From: Oehlia diaphana
Taxonomy: Eukaryota > Glomeromycota > Glomeromycetes > Glomerales > Glomeraceae
DNA length: 47,433 nt
Direction of reading: 5' to 3'
NCBI GenBank assembly: GCA_003833135.1
Contig: QZLH01000186.1
Coordinates: forward strand, 43,192 to 90,624
A program made the position numbers and the translations under genes. The notes under the pieces were generated by a model that was not told where the DNA came from, made no database searches, and saw nothing but the letters and a program-made list of their open reading frames with translations. Shown here one piece after another: positions 37,870 to 47,331 of the stretch (positions are counted from its first letter, which is position 1; each line of letters opens with the position of its first letter).

Positions 37870-37995
37870 TTTTTTTTTTTTTTTTACCAAAAAGTTTTTA
37901 TTTTATTTTATTTTATTTTTTTTTACATTCTTTTTTTTTTGTAATTTATATTTTTTTTTTTTTTCTCTTTAAAAAAACTTTTTTCATAAAAAAAA
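37870..37995 (+). promoter_or_regulatory. T-rich leader immediately upstream of the HMG-box gene
   Basis: Almost pure T with few interruptions: runs of 12-17 T, four or five TTTTA units at about 37899-37925, and an A8 run directly before the ATG. Such a tract would exclude nucleosomes and could be core promoter or 5'UTR. Function is inferred from composition and position only. Confidence 0.45.
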
Positions 37996-39318
37996 ATGGA
38001 CGTGGAAGCGAGAAGGAAATATTGTGGACTCTTGATGTTCCCTCCAACACCATCAAGGAACAATGATATTAACATTAATAATATGTCAATGAGGGACGTT
38101 GACCCTTCCTCATCGACTTATGAATCATCTAGAATCATGATGAATGACCATCAATTCGTTATGCAAGACGGTTTCGGTGAATTTACAGCTTCAAGTCGCG
38201 CTCTCGCAGCTGGAGCCGCTGCCGGTGGTGACTTAATAAATCAAGAAAATCTTGATACTTCAAATGTAATAGATGGTGATGCAAATTCAAAATCTCAACC
38301 TGCAAAAAGAACTCCAAGACCTCCAAATGCTTTTATCCTTTATAGAAGAGCAAAACAACCTGGTATCATCGCATCTCAAAGAAATTTAACCAATGCTGAA
38401 GTATCAAGAACAATAAGTGATATGTGGAGAAAAGAACCTGAAGAAATTCGATTAGAATGGGAAAGATACGCCGATCGAAAAAAATTGGAACATATGCAAA
38501 CTTATCCAAATTATGTTTACCGTCCCAATAAAAATAAGTCCAAAGTTGACAAAAGAAGGCAACAAAGAAAACAAAGTACTAAAGATTCAACAAATTCATC
38601 AAATAATAATAACAATAATAACAATAATAATTTGGTTGAAAATAAACCAACAAATCCAGGACCCGTTAGAAGAAGATCAACGAAGAATGTTAACAGTAAA
38701 CCACCTACTAAATTGGACTTACCTTTATCAATGGGAATGGCTGGATTCAATCAACAAAATTCTAATAATAATAATACTTCAAGTACATATGCCACAATAC
38801 TTCCTAGTCCTGAGATTCCCTTGTTGTCAGCTCATTTTACAGAAAATCCCGGAGAATTCATTAATTCTAATCCTATAACTCCGATAACCCCTCTTACCCC
38901 TCCTGAAAATGATCACGATTATAAGTTATTACATGAATTAACTTATCATCAACAACAACAACAGCAGCAACAACAACATCATCATCAGGGAAATGCTCAA
39001 CATTTCTCCTTCCAGCCCATTCCCTTAACACATTATAACGCTTCTAATCAAACGGTTGAACAATTGGATTTCTGTTTCGTTCCTGATGTTGAACAGCAAC
39101 AACAGCAAATGCTTGCTGAGATGATGCTTCATCACGAGCAACATCATCACATCACTCCAACAGCAACCGTCCCATCTTCGAATCCTGCTTCTACTGTTCA
39201 ATATTATGCGAACAATGGTTCGTTCACCGAAATGCTTGGATTCGAATTTCCTTACATAGGTGGTTCTGTGAGCCACAATGGTAATAGTCTTGATACATCG
39301 GGTCAATACCTCCAATAA
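37996..39318 (+). CDS. HMG-box transcription factor (MATA_HMG/Ste11-like), intronless
   Basis: A 440-residue frame opening at ATGGACGTGGAAGCG. A single HMG box covers about residues 105-177. It starts RTPRPPNAFILYRR (105-118), continues NLTNAEVSRTISDMW (130-144) and KEPEEIRLEWERYADRKKLE (146-165), and ends TYPNYVYRP. The RPPNAF start, Trp144 and Trp155 match the sequence-specific fungal MATA_HMG type, which binds the DNA minor groove. A basic tail (DKRRQQRKQ) follows, probably a nuclear localisation signal. The rest is low complexity: ten Asn near 203-212, nine Gln then three His near 319-330, and further Gln/His clusters, typical of activation regions. In fungi such proteins control mating type, sexual development or stress responses. 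The upstream 20.9 kb without genes and the T-rich leader are unusual. Neighbours are not those of the Mucoromycota sex locus. Confidence 0.93.
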   Translation: MDVEARRKYCGLLMFPPTPSRNNDININNMSMRDVDPSSSTYESSRIMMNDHQFVMQDGFGEFTASSRALAAGAAAGGDLINQENLDTSNVIDGDANSKSQPAKRTPRPPNAFILYRRAKQPGIIASQRNLTNAEVSRTISDMWRKEPEEIRLEWERYADRKKLEHMQTYPNYVYRPNKNKSKVDKRRQQRKQSTKDSTNSSNNNNNNNNNNLVENKPTNPGPVRRRSTKNVNSKPPTKLDLPLSMGMAGFNQQNSNNNNTSSTYATILPSPEIPLLSAHFTENPGEFINSNPITPITPLTPPENDHDYKLLHELTYHQQQQQQQQQHHHQGNAQHFSFQPIPLTHYNASNQTVEQLDFCFVPDVEQQQQQMLAEMMLHHEQHHHITPTATVPSSNPASTVQYYANNGSFTEMLGFEFPYIGGSVSHNGNSLDTSGQYLQ

Positions 39319-42307
39319 AAAAAATTTTTTTTATTTTTGCATTCTCCTTTTTTTGAGAAAGAAAGAAAAAAGAAAAATTTTTACAAAAAAAAAGAAGAAT
39401 ATATTTACTTATATCTATAAAAAAAGAAGGTTCATTGGTTCTTGGGTTTTGGCAAAACCGGTTTGTGGTTCTTTTTGTCGTTATTATTTATTTATTTATT
39501 TTTTTTCTTTTCCGTTTTCTTTTGGGTTTGGGTTTTTTTTTCCTTCTTTGTATGTACATTTTTCACCTTTCCCCTCTTCCCCCCTTTTTTCTTAGTACAA
39601 CATCGAATGAACATTTTTTTTTTATTCTCTTCTTTTTTTTTTATTTATTCAACAATTCCCTACTTTTTTTCTTTTTTTTTTCCTTTTCTCTTTTTTTTTT
39701 CTTTGTTTCACTAACCTTAGACGGTGAGCTTGGAAAAAAAATGTAGTATACATGTTTCGTTTTACATACATATAAATATATACCATTTACAAACCTACTT
39801 TTTAATTGGGAATTTATTAAGTGAAAAACGAAAATGGGATTTTTTTATTGTGAAGCCAATTTACTGCACACAGAAATTTATAAGTACCTGTTTTAAGAAA
39901 AGCCAAAAATAAGCAAAGCAATGCACACAACACTAGTAGTAGTAGAAAAAAAAAAGTATTAAGAAATTAGAAATAGTCAAGTAAATATTTTAATAGATAT
40001 TATTTCTTTTTTTCTTTATTTTATTTAACAGCTCTTTTAGTCATTATTTTGATGTGAATGCTTTTTTTTTTATTTGGTTTTTCACAATAGCATTTAATTT
40101 CTTTTTTTTTTACAATCTTATTTTATATTGGAAAAAAAAAAAATTGTTTCTACTTCTTCCTTTACCCCCCTTACTTTTTCATCATCATCGCCCTCCTTTT
40201 TCCTCACTTAATTTCTCAATTTTTTTTAAAAGAAAAAAAAAAAAATTTATTATAGACACTTAGGTCATTATTTAGTATATTTATAATTTATAATTTTCTT
40301 TCTTATTCCTTCTCGCACTAATAGAATTTGTCCTTTTTGGTAAACAATTTTTTTTTATTTTAGTTTTTTCTTTAGATAAGAAAAAAATAAAGTAAAAAAG
40401 TTTAGGGTTGTTGGTTTTGTTCTCTACAAATAATTTTTTCATATTTTTTCATTTTTTTCTTTTTCTTTTTTTTTTTTGTCTACTGTGCAAAGAAATTTGA
40501 ATAGTGTTGTGTGTTTGCTGATATGCCCTTATGTCCCCAACGACAACTTTAAAAGTCCCGCAGCAATTTTTTAGGAAAAAAATTTTTTGTTCTGTCCCAT
40601 ATTGATTTGCAAATACGTCCCGCAGTTTATTATAATTCTAAATTATTCTAGGTAAAACGGATTTTCAGGGTATAAAACTATGTTAATAGTTAATAGCCGT
40701 TTCAGTAAAATGTTCATTCTACCTTTTCACTGAGTTAAAAAATTATCCCTTAACATGTAACGTGTAATAAATTCAAGACAATAAAAAAAAACTAAATGCA
40801 GAGCTGATACACTAAACAAACGTACTTTGTTGTTATATGATTGTATTATTTCGCCCATTATTCAGAAAAGGGATAAACAATTTTATATAAATATAGAAAA
40901 TTCGGTACAATTTCTCACCTACTACAAAACTTATAAATGTTAAGTAAAAATATATTAATAATCTAGCTAAAAGGGAGAAATCTTAGGGAAGGCGGAATTT
41001 TTCTGATAAGATAAAAAGACCTTGCGAATTTTTTTTTTTTTCCGCCAGAATTTAATTATTCCGAATTATCCGCAAAATACGCAAAATAAAATACCGTATA
41101 ATAATAAATTACGGTGGTATCCGTCCGGTACTTCCGATATCAAGAATACTGAGAAAAAAAAAATTAATCGAGAATAATCGCAATTATCCGTTTATTATCG
41201 TATTGTGTTAAATAAAAAGTTAACCCATTTGGCATATACGCGAAATCGTATTAGTCATGCATTCAAAGCCACATGACATCAGATAAAAATTTTAAAATTA
41301 AACTCATTTCTGCAGCTGCAGCCTTATTTTTTTCAAAAAAAAAATACTGTGGTAGTTCATGTGATTTAAGGCACCACGGTTAAGGAACAATCTCAATTAT
41401 TTGTAAAATCATTGAAATAATATTAAAAATGATAAATCCTTTACAAAAGACTCGTGAATTCATTCAAAGTTTCAATTCATTGTGATACATTATTTAAATG
41501 TTTCAAATTTTGAACTTCGAACTAGTAAAACAAACATATATACAATTTTTATTGCACTGGTTTATAAATGCTAGTATAAAAGTATAAAATTCATCTGTGT
41601 ATACGTGATAAGTAATGATAAAACCGGTCATTTCATAGAAATCTTATGAGAAACTCCGTATTCACTGCAATTTATTGTACTTATGAAATAACAAGTGTTT
41701 GAAAAAAAACGTACATGATTTTATCGGTAATTCTAAAATATTTATAGTATAAAATGCTGTTAATTTAAATAGAATTATGATACGAGCCATTTGAAACAAA
41801 AGTTTTAACTAATTTTCGATTAGTAAGATTCGTTTTCTTGCAATACATTTATAAAACTTTTTTCAACTAAATTTCTTTACCGAATCCAAACGATCTAATT
41901 AAATTATTCTATCGTTATTATCGTCGGTAGTCTGCATTAGAAACTTCCAATAATTGGAAATAATATTTAAATTGGAAGATTTGGAAGTACAAAACTAGTA
42001 CAAATATGTTTCCAACTTCCAGTGTACTTTACTGATTGTTATCGATTCTTTTTATTTTATAAATTAGAAATACTATTAAGCCTACAGGAATCGTGTCTTA
42101 GACCGATATTTTATTCTTTTGATCGGGTACTAATAAACGTGCAGATTTTCGTTTAAGTCCAATAAATACCGTATAGCGCTGAATACAGTAGTGCTTTATG
42201 CAATAGTGCCTTCTTAAATCTATTGAGAACATAATTTATAGCGGAATTAGAGGAAAATTCAATTTAGGCCCAAAACTATAATCTAAGTAACACGTGATAA
42301 TAATAAA
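39319..42307. other. T-rich tail and AT-rich intergenic DNA
   Basis: From the HMG stop to about 40490 the + strand is extremely T-rich, with many 8-12 nt T runs broken by single C, G or A; this may be 3'UTR plus terminator. Overlapping open frames here (for example 39278-39746) exist only because poly-T reads as Phe. From 40500 to 42300 the composition is ordinary AT-rich intergenic with no gene seen. Confidence 0.55.
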
Positions 42308-42583
42308 ATGAATGAATCATTATATTTAATTTCGACCAAATTTAATGATAACTCCGGCCAAATACCACCTTTAAATTATATTGCTCGTGTACCAAAAAAT
42401 TTATACTGGTGTTTTTTCTTTGAAATAAAATCAAACTGTAATTTTCGTCTTTAAAGCGACGGTAATCAGCATCTCTTCACATTTAATAAGTTTCAAATTG
42501 TTCCAATTGGTGAACGTAATCGTGTAAGAGATCCCTATAAAAAACGAAATGTGCTAAATTTGTTTATATTTGTGCTCGTGTAA
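42308..42583 (+). CDS. Candidate two-exon small gene, 75 residues, unknown
   Basis: Unspliced, the frame from ATG 42308 stops at a TAA near 42451. Removing a 48-nt GT-AG intron (42409-42456, GTGTTT to TTAAAG) bypasses that stop and joins exons 42308-42408 and 42457-42583 in frame, ending at TAA 42581-42583. The product has a coding-like middle: IPPLNYIARVPKNLYCDGNQ followed by HLFTFNKFQIVPIGERNRV and RDPYKKRN, with better residue balance than nearby random frames. The last residues (VLNLFIFVLV) look like read-through into non-coding DNA, so the real gene may continue through further introns, or this may be a decayed fragment. No family recognised. Confidence 0.35.
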
Positions 42584-44818
42584 TAAATGACTAATAAACC
42601 ATCATTTTGTTTAATTTTTGTTAACTCCTTTTTTTCGTGACGTGAAATTTTTCAAGACGTGAAATTTAATCTTTAATATTTTATATGAAATATAAATTTC
42701 CCTATACTACATTGTCAACGGAGTAACTGCTAAAATTACCTGTTGAATAATGTAGTAATATTTTGACAAAAGAGCGGACTCTAGATTCCAACTAAAAGAA
42801 ACGAAGTCATTGGATAGCTTAACCAATATTAGTTAGAAAGGTATGGTTTCGGTACATTGCGATTTTCCGACATATGTACTGTACGTATCTTTTGCCCGAT
42901 AACGATTGCCCGAAAAATAAGACATTTTCCCGAATGGATCTGAAAATTGACTGATATACCGAAATGCTTGATCCTATAAAAATTTTTGACAAAATTTGTT
43001 CGATATACCAATTGAGAGTATTCAGACATTTCGCCAAAGTCCATTTCACTAAAACCCATTTCGCAGAAGCAATTTCGTCGAAGAGATATTTCACCAAAGT
43101 GTCATTTCCCGAAAGACATTTCACCGACATTTCGCCGAAGATATGGAATTCTTAAGCAATATACATTATATCAAGTCACTTTTTTTATTAAAGGAAATTC
43201 GGTCCTAAGTTAATTTTTCGAAACCAGTGAAAATAAATAGTTTAAAGAGAATTTGTTCTTTAGGTATTTTTTATTTTCTTTGTATCAAATGGTTAATGAT
43301 TAAGGAAATATGTCACATTTTAAATGTCCTTCGATGAAATGGGGAAAATATCCTTTCGGAGAAACTTCCCTTCGACAAGATGGACTTCGACGAAACGTAC
43401 CGTGTCCCAATTGAGATATACCGTACTTTCCTAACTTAAATCATGATTTAAATCAAATCAATTCTACGGCAAAAACTTTCATGGAACTTATTATAATTAA
43501 TCTTTGTAATATCACAATAAATTTCGGTGAAAATATGAAATGGTTAATGATTATTTTATATATGGACATCAAAACATTTCGTTATTTAGTTATTTGTAAA
43601 AATTATTTGTATAATATTACTGTATTTGTATTATTTTATTATCAAATTAAAAATTTATAATTTATAGTAATTTCGTAAATCAATTTTCAGAGAATATCCA
43701 GTTGGGAAAATATCTTCAAAATATTGTTCATGTCTATCATGTCGGAAAATATAATTAGCCACCTTATATTAGTTGTCGGCTAGGTTTTGATAATTCTTTA
43801 CGGCATTGATCGAATCGTTAACGGTTCAACGACGTATTGATTGACATATATAACGATCAAGTGTGGACAGAATTTAAAGACAAAAGATTCGTCAGATTAA
43901 TGTTCGACCAGAATAACTCTTTTCAAGCAATCGTTGTCGGGCAAGAATGCGTCCATCATCGATGGTTCTATAGAAAATGGATCGATATATTTTAACAATA
44001 AATTACATTTAAAAGTTTTCGACATGTTAAAATTAGTGAATTGCTGCAACTTACATACCATATCTTTTATTAGCTAGTGGTAGTCTTCAATTACTGGTTT
44101 TGTTCCGGCTTGCTTATTAAAGAGAAACGTGCATTAAAATTTTATTCGCGTGATTCATTTAAGAAATATACTGTAGGATGTAAGTATATCAATTTAATTC
44201 GAAATCAAACACTTATTCTCTGCCTAATTCCTAAGTATAGTTATTCGTGCAAGATTGATTTCCAAATCCAATTGCAAAAATGATATAAACACATTTTGTG
44301 CGATTATGTATCAATCAATTTACTGACATGATTATACTATTTTTTGTTAATTATTTTTTGTTCCTTTTTTTCCTTTTTTTTGAATTTTTTTTTACATTTT
44401 TTTTTCAACTACGTTTTTTTCTCCGCTTTTTTTTGACAGATAATCTAATCTTAAAATTCACAATGTTAATTAATTACATTTTTTTACATTTTTTTCAACT
44501 TATCTTAAAATATACAATGTTAAATTTTTAATTTTTTTTTTAACTTATCTTAAGATTTAAAATGTTAATTACATAATGATAAAATGTTTAATAATTACAA
44601 TTTGTCTGCTAATATGCCTTAATCTTGCAAGAAGGTGAAAGTATATATATTATATATATGTATATATTACTAAAATTAAAACTATAAATTTTGTTAATTT
44701 TTTCTACAATTAAAAATCTTAAAATTTAAATCCTTATTATATTATCTTAGTTGAAACTTATTATTCTACACGACTTTACCATAGTATGTGATATACAAAA
44801 ACTATATATAGCCTACAG
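42584..44818. other. Intergenic DNA with degenerate short repeats
   Basis: Holds the repeat cluster at 42840-43400. Bases 43720-43990 have slightly higher GC with words such as GTTGTCGGGCAAGAATGCG, but every frame is broken by stops; it may be a decayed gene. Bases 44340-44560 are T-rich, with two related TTAAAAT-rich and CAATGTTAA-containing segments. Confidence 0.5.
42840..43400. repeat. Degenerate short tandem/interspersed repeat rich in TTTCGCCGAAR-like words
   Basis: Between 43020 and 43142 about eight units of roughly 12-20 bp share variants of CATTTCGCCGAAAG, for example CATTTCGCCAAAGTC, CATTTCACTAAAAC, CATTTCGCAGAAGC, ATTTCGTCGAAGAG, ATTTCACCAAAGTG and CATTTCACCGACATTTCGCCG. Related words recur at 42900-42940 (CCCGATAACGATTGCCCGAAAA) split by other sequence, and at 43335-43400 (CCTTCGACAAGATGGAC, TTCGACGAAACG). 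The pattern is a decayed minisatellite or part of a repetitive element. Confidence 0.6.
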
Positions 44819-45550
44819 CTAGACTATTAATAATATGGAATAAAAAGTTAGGGTAACAAATAAAAAAAGATATAAATCATATAACTGCGGTGTTGAACAC
44901 TGCGGTGTGAAATATAATTTTTGATTCTTATTTCTTTCATCCTCCTCCTTTTGATTTTTACTATATCCTGTAAAAGTAGTATTTTCTTTTGATTCCATTT
45001 CTATAATATATTCGCGAGCTAACTTATTATTCTCTTTTGATTTTGTTGTATAGTCGCGAATTAACTCATTATTTTCTTTTGATTCTATTTCTACAATAAT
45101 ATAGTCGCGTGTTGACTTATCATTTTCTTTTGATTTTATATTATTATAGTTGTAAATTGATTTATTATTTTTACTTGATTCTACTAGATATTTGTATAGT
45201 GACTGGTATTCTTCTTTAGTTTCTTTTGATTCTTCACTAAATAATTTACTAATAAGTACTTTTAGTTTTGGGTCATTTGGAACATTAAGATATTCCAAAT
45301 GTAAATAAACTACTTTGCGGTAAAAACTATACAAATGAGGTATTTTGCGCGGGTTTATAGTGTTTATAGGAAGAGGGCGTTGTCTCATTAATTCTTTTAT
45401 TCGATCCTCAACTTGATCCTTGACTTGATCCTTGACTTGATTTTGATAGGAAATGCATATTTTCGAAAGGATCAAAACCAAGATAACGAGAATCAATAAG
45501 TTGAAGTTGAAGCAACTAATCATTGTGAGAAAATAGTAAGAAAGATTCAT
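44819..45550 (-). CDS. Membrane-anchored protein with a degenerate HMG-box-like segment
   Basis: A 243-residue intronless frame with a genuine ATG (45548-45550) and a TAG stop. An N-terminal hydrophobic helix (CFNFNLLILVILVLILSKIC) is followed by a short heptad-like run of QVKDQVKDQVED, then RQRPLPINTINPRKIPHL. The segment LYSFYRKVVYLHLEY through KLKVLISKLF and ESKETKEEYQSLYKYLVE has the spacing of a MATA_HMG box (F-x-Y-R-K start, third helix rich in E/Y) but lacks the usual Trp residues. Then come four degenerate repeats of SKENNKLxRDYIIxx, and a final hydrophobic helix (YLFLFVTLTFYSILLIV). A TATATCTCC word lies about 40 bp upstream on the - strand. The HMG relation is inferred from pattern only; alternatives are an unrelated lineage-specific membrane protein. 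Expression is unproven. Confidence 0.6.
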   Translation of the reverse strand: MNLSYYFLTMISCFNFNLLILVILVLILSKICISYQNQVKDQVKDQVEDRIKELMRQRPLPINTINPRKIPHLYSFYRKVVYLHLEYLNVPNDPKLKVLISKLFSEESKETKEEYQSLYKYLVESSKNNKSIYNYNNIKSKENDKSTRDYIIVEIESKENNELIRDYTTKSKENNKLAREYIIEMESKENTTFTGYSKNQKEEDERNKNQKLYFTPQCSTPQLYDLYLFLFVTLTFYSILLIV

Positions 45551-46020
45551 TGTAAGATGTTTTACTACCTTTGAAATTTGAAAGAAAAGGAGATATATTT
45601 TTTTTTTTATGGAAAAGTGTAAAAGCTTTGATAAACTTTATATTCTTTCAAATGATTTATTTTTGGAAGGAAAAAATTCAAAGATTAAATAAGAATTTGC
45701 AAAACAAAATTAATCCATTTTAGTAAAGTCAAGAGCATTGATAATAGAAAATCACAATTAACTTTTTATTCAAATAAACAAAGAATTTGGGGATTTATTT
45801 ATTGTAATATATTATAATCAAAATTTTTTCGTTTAACATAGTTATTCCGTGATTTATTAGGAAGAAATTTATAAAATTATACATTTTAGAGTTCTCATGA
45901 CCAAAAAGTATTACAAATTTCCCCAAAAATAATCACAAGATTTTACATTTTTTATTGTTTATTCAATCTTTTTTTCAATCTTTTCAAGCTATTTTCCCCA
46001 AGAATTGTCATTTTAATACA
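45551..46020. other. Intergenic DNA with a divergent partial copy of the downstream repeat
   Basis: The first 100 bp are the likely promoter of the minus-strand gene. Bases 45900-46020 contain TTTTTTATTGTTTATTCAATC and TTTTCCCCAAGAATTGTCATT, which resemble the start of the 657-bp repeat unit, suggesting an older, eroded partial copy. Confidence 0.5.
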
Positions 46021-47331
46021 TTATATTCCCCAAAATATGATGATTAAAAAATTAAATTTTTTATTGTTTATCCAAATCTTTCCAAGAGATTTCCCCAAAG
46101 AATTTTCATTATTCTCTCCCGATTATATATAATATATAATCACCTTTCCATGTGATAATCTCAAAAGAAATTGTATTATTAATTAGACAAAGATTTTCGT
46201 CATTGTAATAATCAACCAATACTATTTTCCCCATTTTTCCGGACATTAAATTCACTTTGTTTATTTCATTTCATTAAGAATGCCAATTAAACACTATTGG
46301 TTTAAATTCAGAGTAATTTACCCAAAATAGCGAACAAATGGCGAAATTTTTCGCTTTAAATTTAGATTGGTTATTTTATCTATGATCATTTGGAATGGAA
46401 TATAATCCATACTAAAATTTTACTTGTGCATTAATTTGACAAAATTTGATTCGAACATTGGCTTAAAATTAAGTAAAATTATTTTAAAGTAATCATACAA
46501 ATAGAGAAATTTTATATTTTAAATATGTAATCAATTTAGAATGAACTTTGATCACGCATTCTATTTTTATTTTATGCACAAATTTTTAATTTATTTCGTC
46601 TCATACTTAATGAGATCTTCGAGGACAAAATTTAAGTCCGATCTTATGTGGCCGATCGCACGCTTGTTCAAATTAGCTTATATTCCCCAAATATGAACAT
46701 GAAAAAATTAAATTTTTTATTGTTTATCCAAATCTTTCCAAGAAATTTCCCCCAAGAATTTTCATTATTCTCTCCCGATTATATATAATATATAATCACC
46801 TTTCCATGTGATAATCTCAAAAGAAATTGTATTATTAATTAGACAAAGATTTTCGTCGTTGTAATAATCAACCAATACTATTTTCCCCATTTTTCCGGAC
46901 ATTAAATTCACTTTGTTTATTTCATTCCATTAAGAATGTCAATTAAACACTATTGGTTTAAATTTAGAGTAATTGCCCAAAATAGCGAACAAATGGCGAA
47001 ATTTTCGCTTTAAATTTAGATTGGTTATTTTATCTATGATCATTTGGAATGGAATATGATCACACATACTAAAATTTTACTTGTACATTAATTTGACAAA
47101 ATTTGATTCGAACATTACTAGCTTAAAATTAAGTAAAATTATTTTAAAGTAATCTTACAAATTGAGAAATTTTATATTTTAAATATGTAATCAATTTAGA
47201 ATGAACTTTGATCACGCATTCTATTTTATTTTATGCACAAATTTTTAATTTATTTCGTCTCAATACTTACCTGAGATCTTCGAGGACGATTTTAGAAATA
47301 TTTATGTGGCGATCGCACACTTTGTTCAAAC
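46021..47331 (+). repeat. Tandem duplication, two copies of a 657-bp unit
   Basis: Copy 1 runs 46021-46677 and copy 2 46678 to about 47331. Both start TTATATTCCCCAAA and proceed in the same order through GATTATATATAATATATAATC (palindrome), CCATTTTTCCGGACATTAAA, AGCGAACAAATGGCGAAATT, TGAACTTTGATCACGCATTC and GAGATCTTCGAGGAC, to GCGATCGCACRC. Differences are scattered substitutions and small indels, for example ATCCATAC against ATCACACATAC, and a CTTACCTGAG insertion in copy 2. No reading frame survives. The ends do not form obvious terminal inverted repeats, so it may be a local duplication or part of a larger repeat family. Confidence 0.92.

Larger units (their letters stand above)
27901..37995. 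other. Gene-poor AT-rich intergenic DNA, second half, upstream of the HMG gene
   Basis: Again no convincing gene. The stretch holds the 15-bp and 8-bp repeats, the 36-bp minisatellite, runs of C (33558-33567) and G (35774-35781), a (TA)n tract at 36516-36542 and several T(n)A(n) junctions. Two short coding-like fragments (30037-30111 and 34657-34764) are noted as findings. The last few hundred bases must include promoter and 5'UTR of the HMG-box gene. Confidence 0.6.

Noticed and set aside
10757..39318. Sex-locus-like arrangement (transporter near an HMG gene)
   Set aside because: The Mucoromycota sex locus has a triose-phosphate-type transporter and an RNA helicase directly flanking the HMG gene. 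Here the transporter is an SLC35A type 26 kb away and no helicase is present.
39278..39746. Three overlapping Phe-rich open frames after the HMG gene
   Set aside because: Poly-T reads as Phe in all frames, so long open frames are expected by composition alone.
43720..43990. Possible decayed gene with higher GC
   Set aside because: All frames are interrupted within about 30 codons and no splice model joined them; too little to call a pseudogene.
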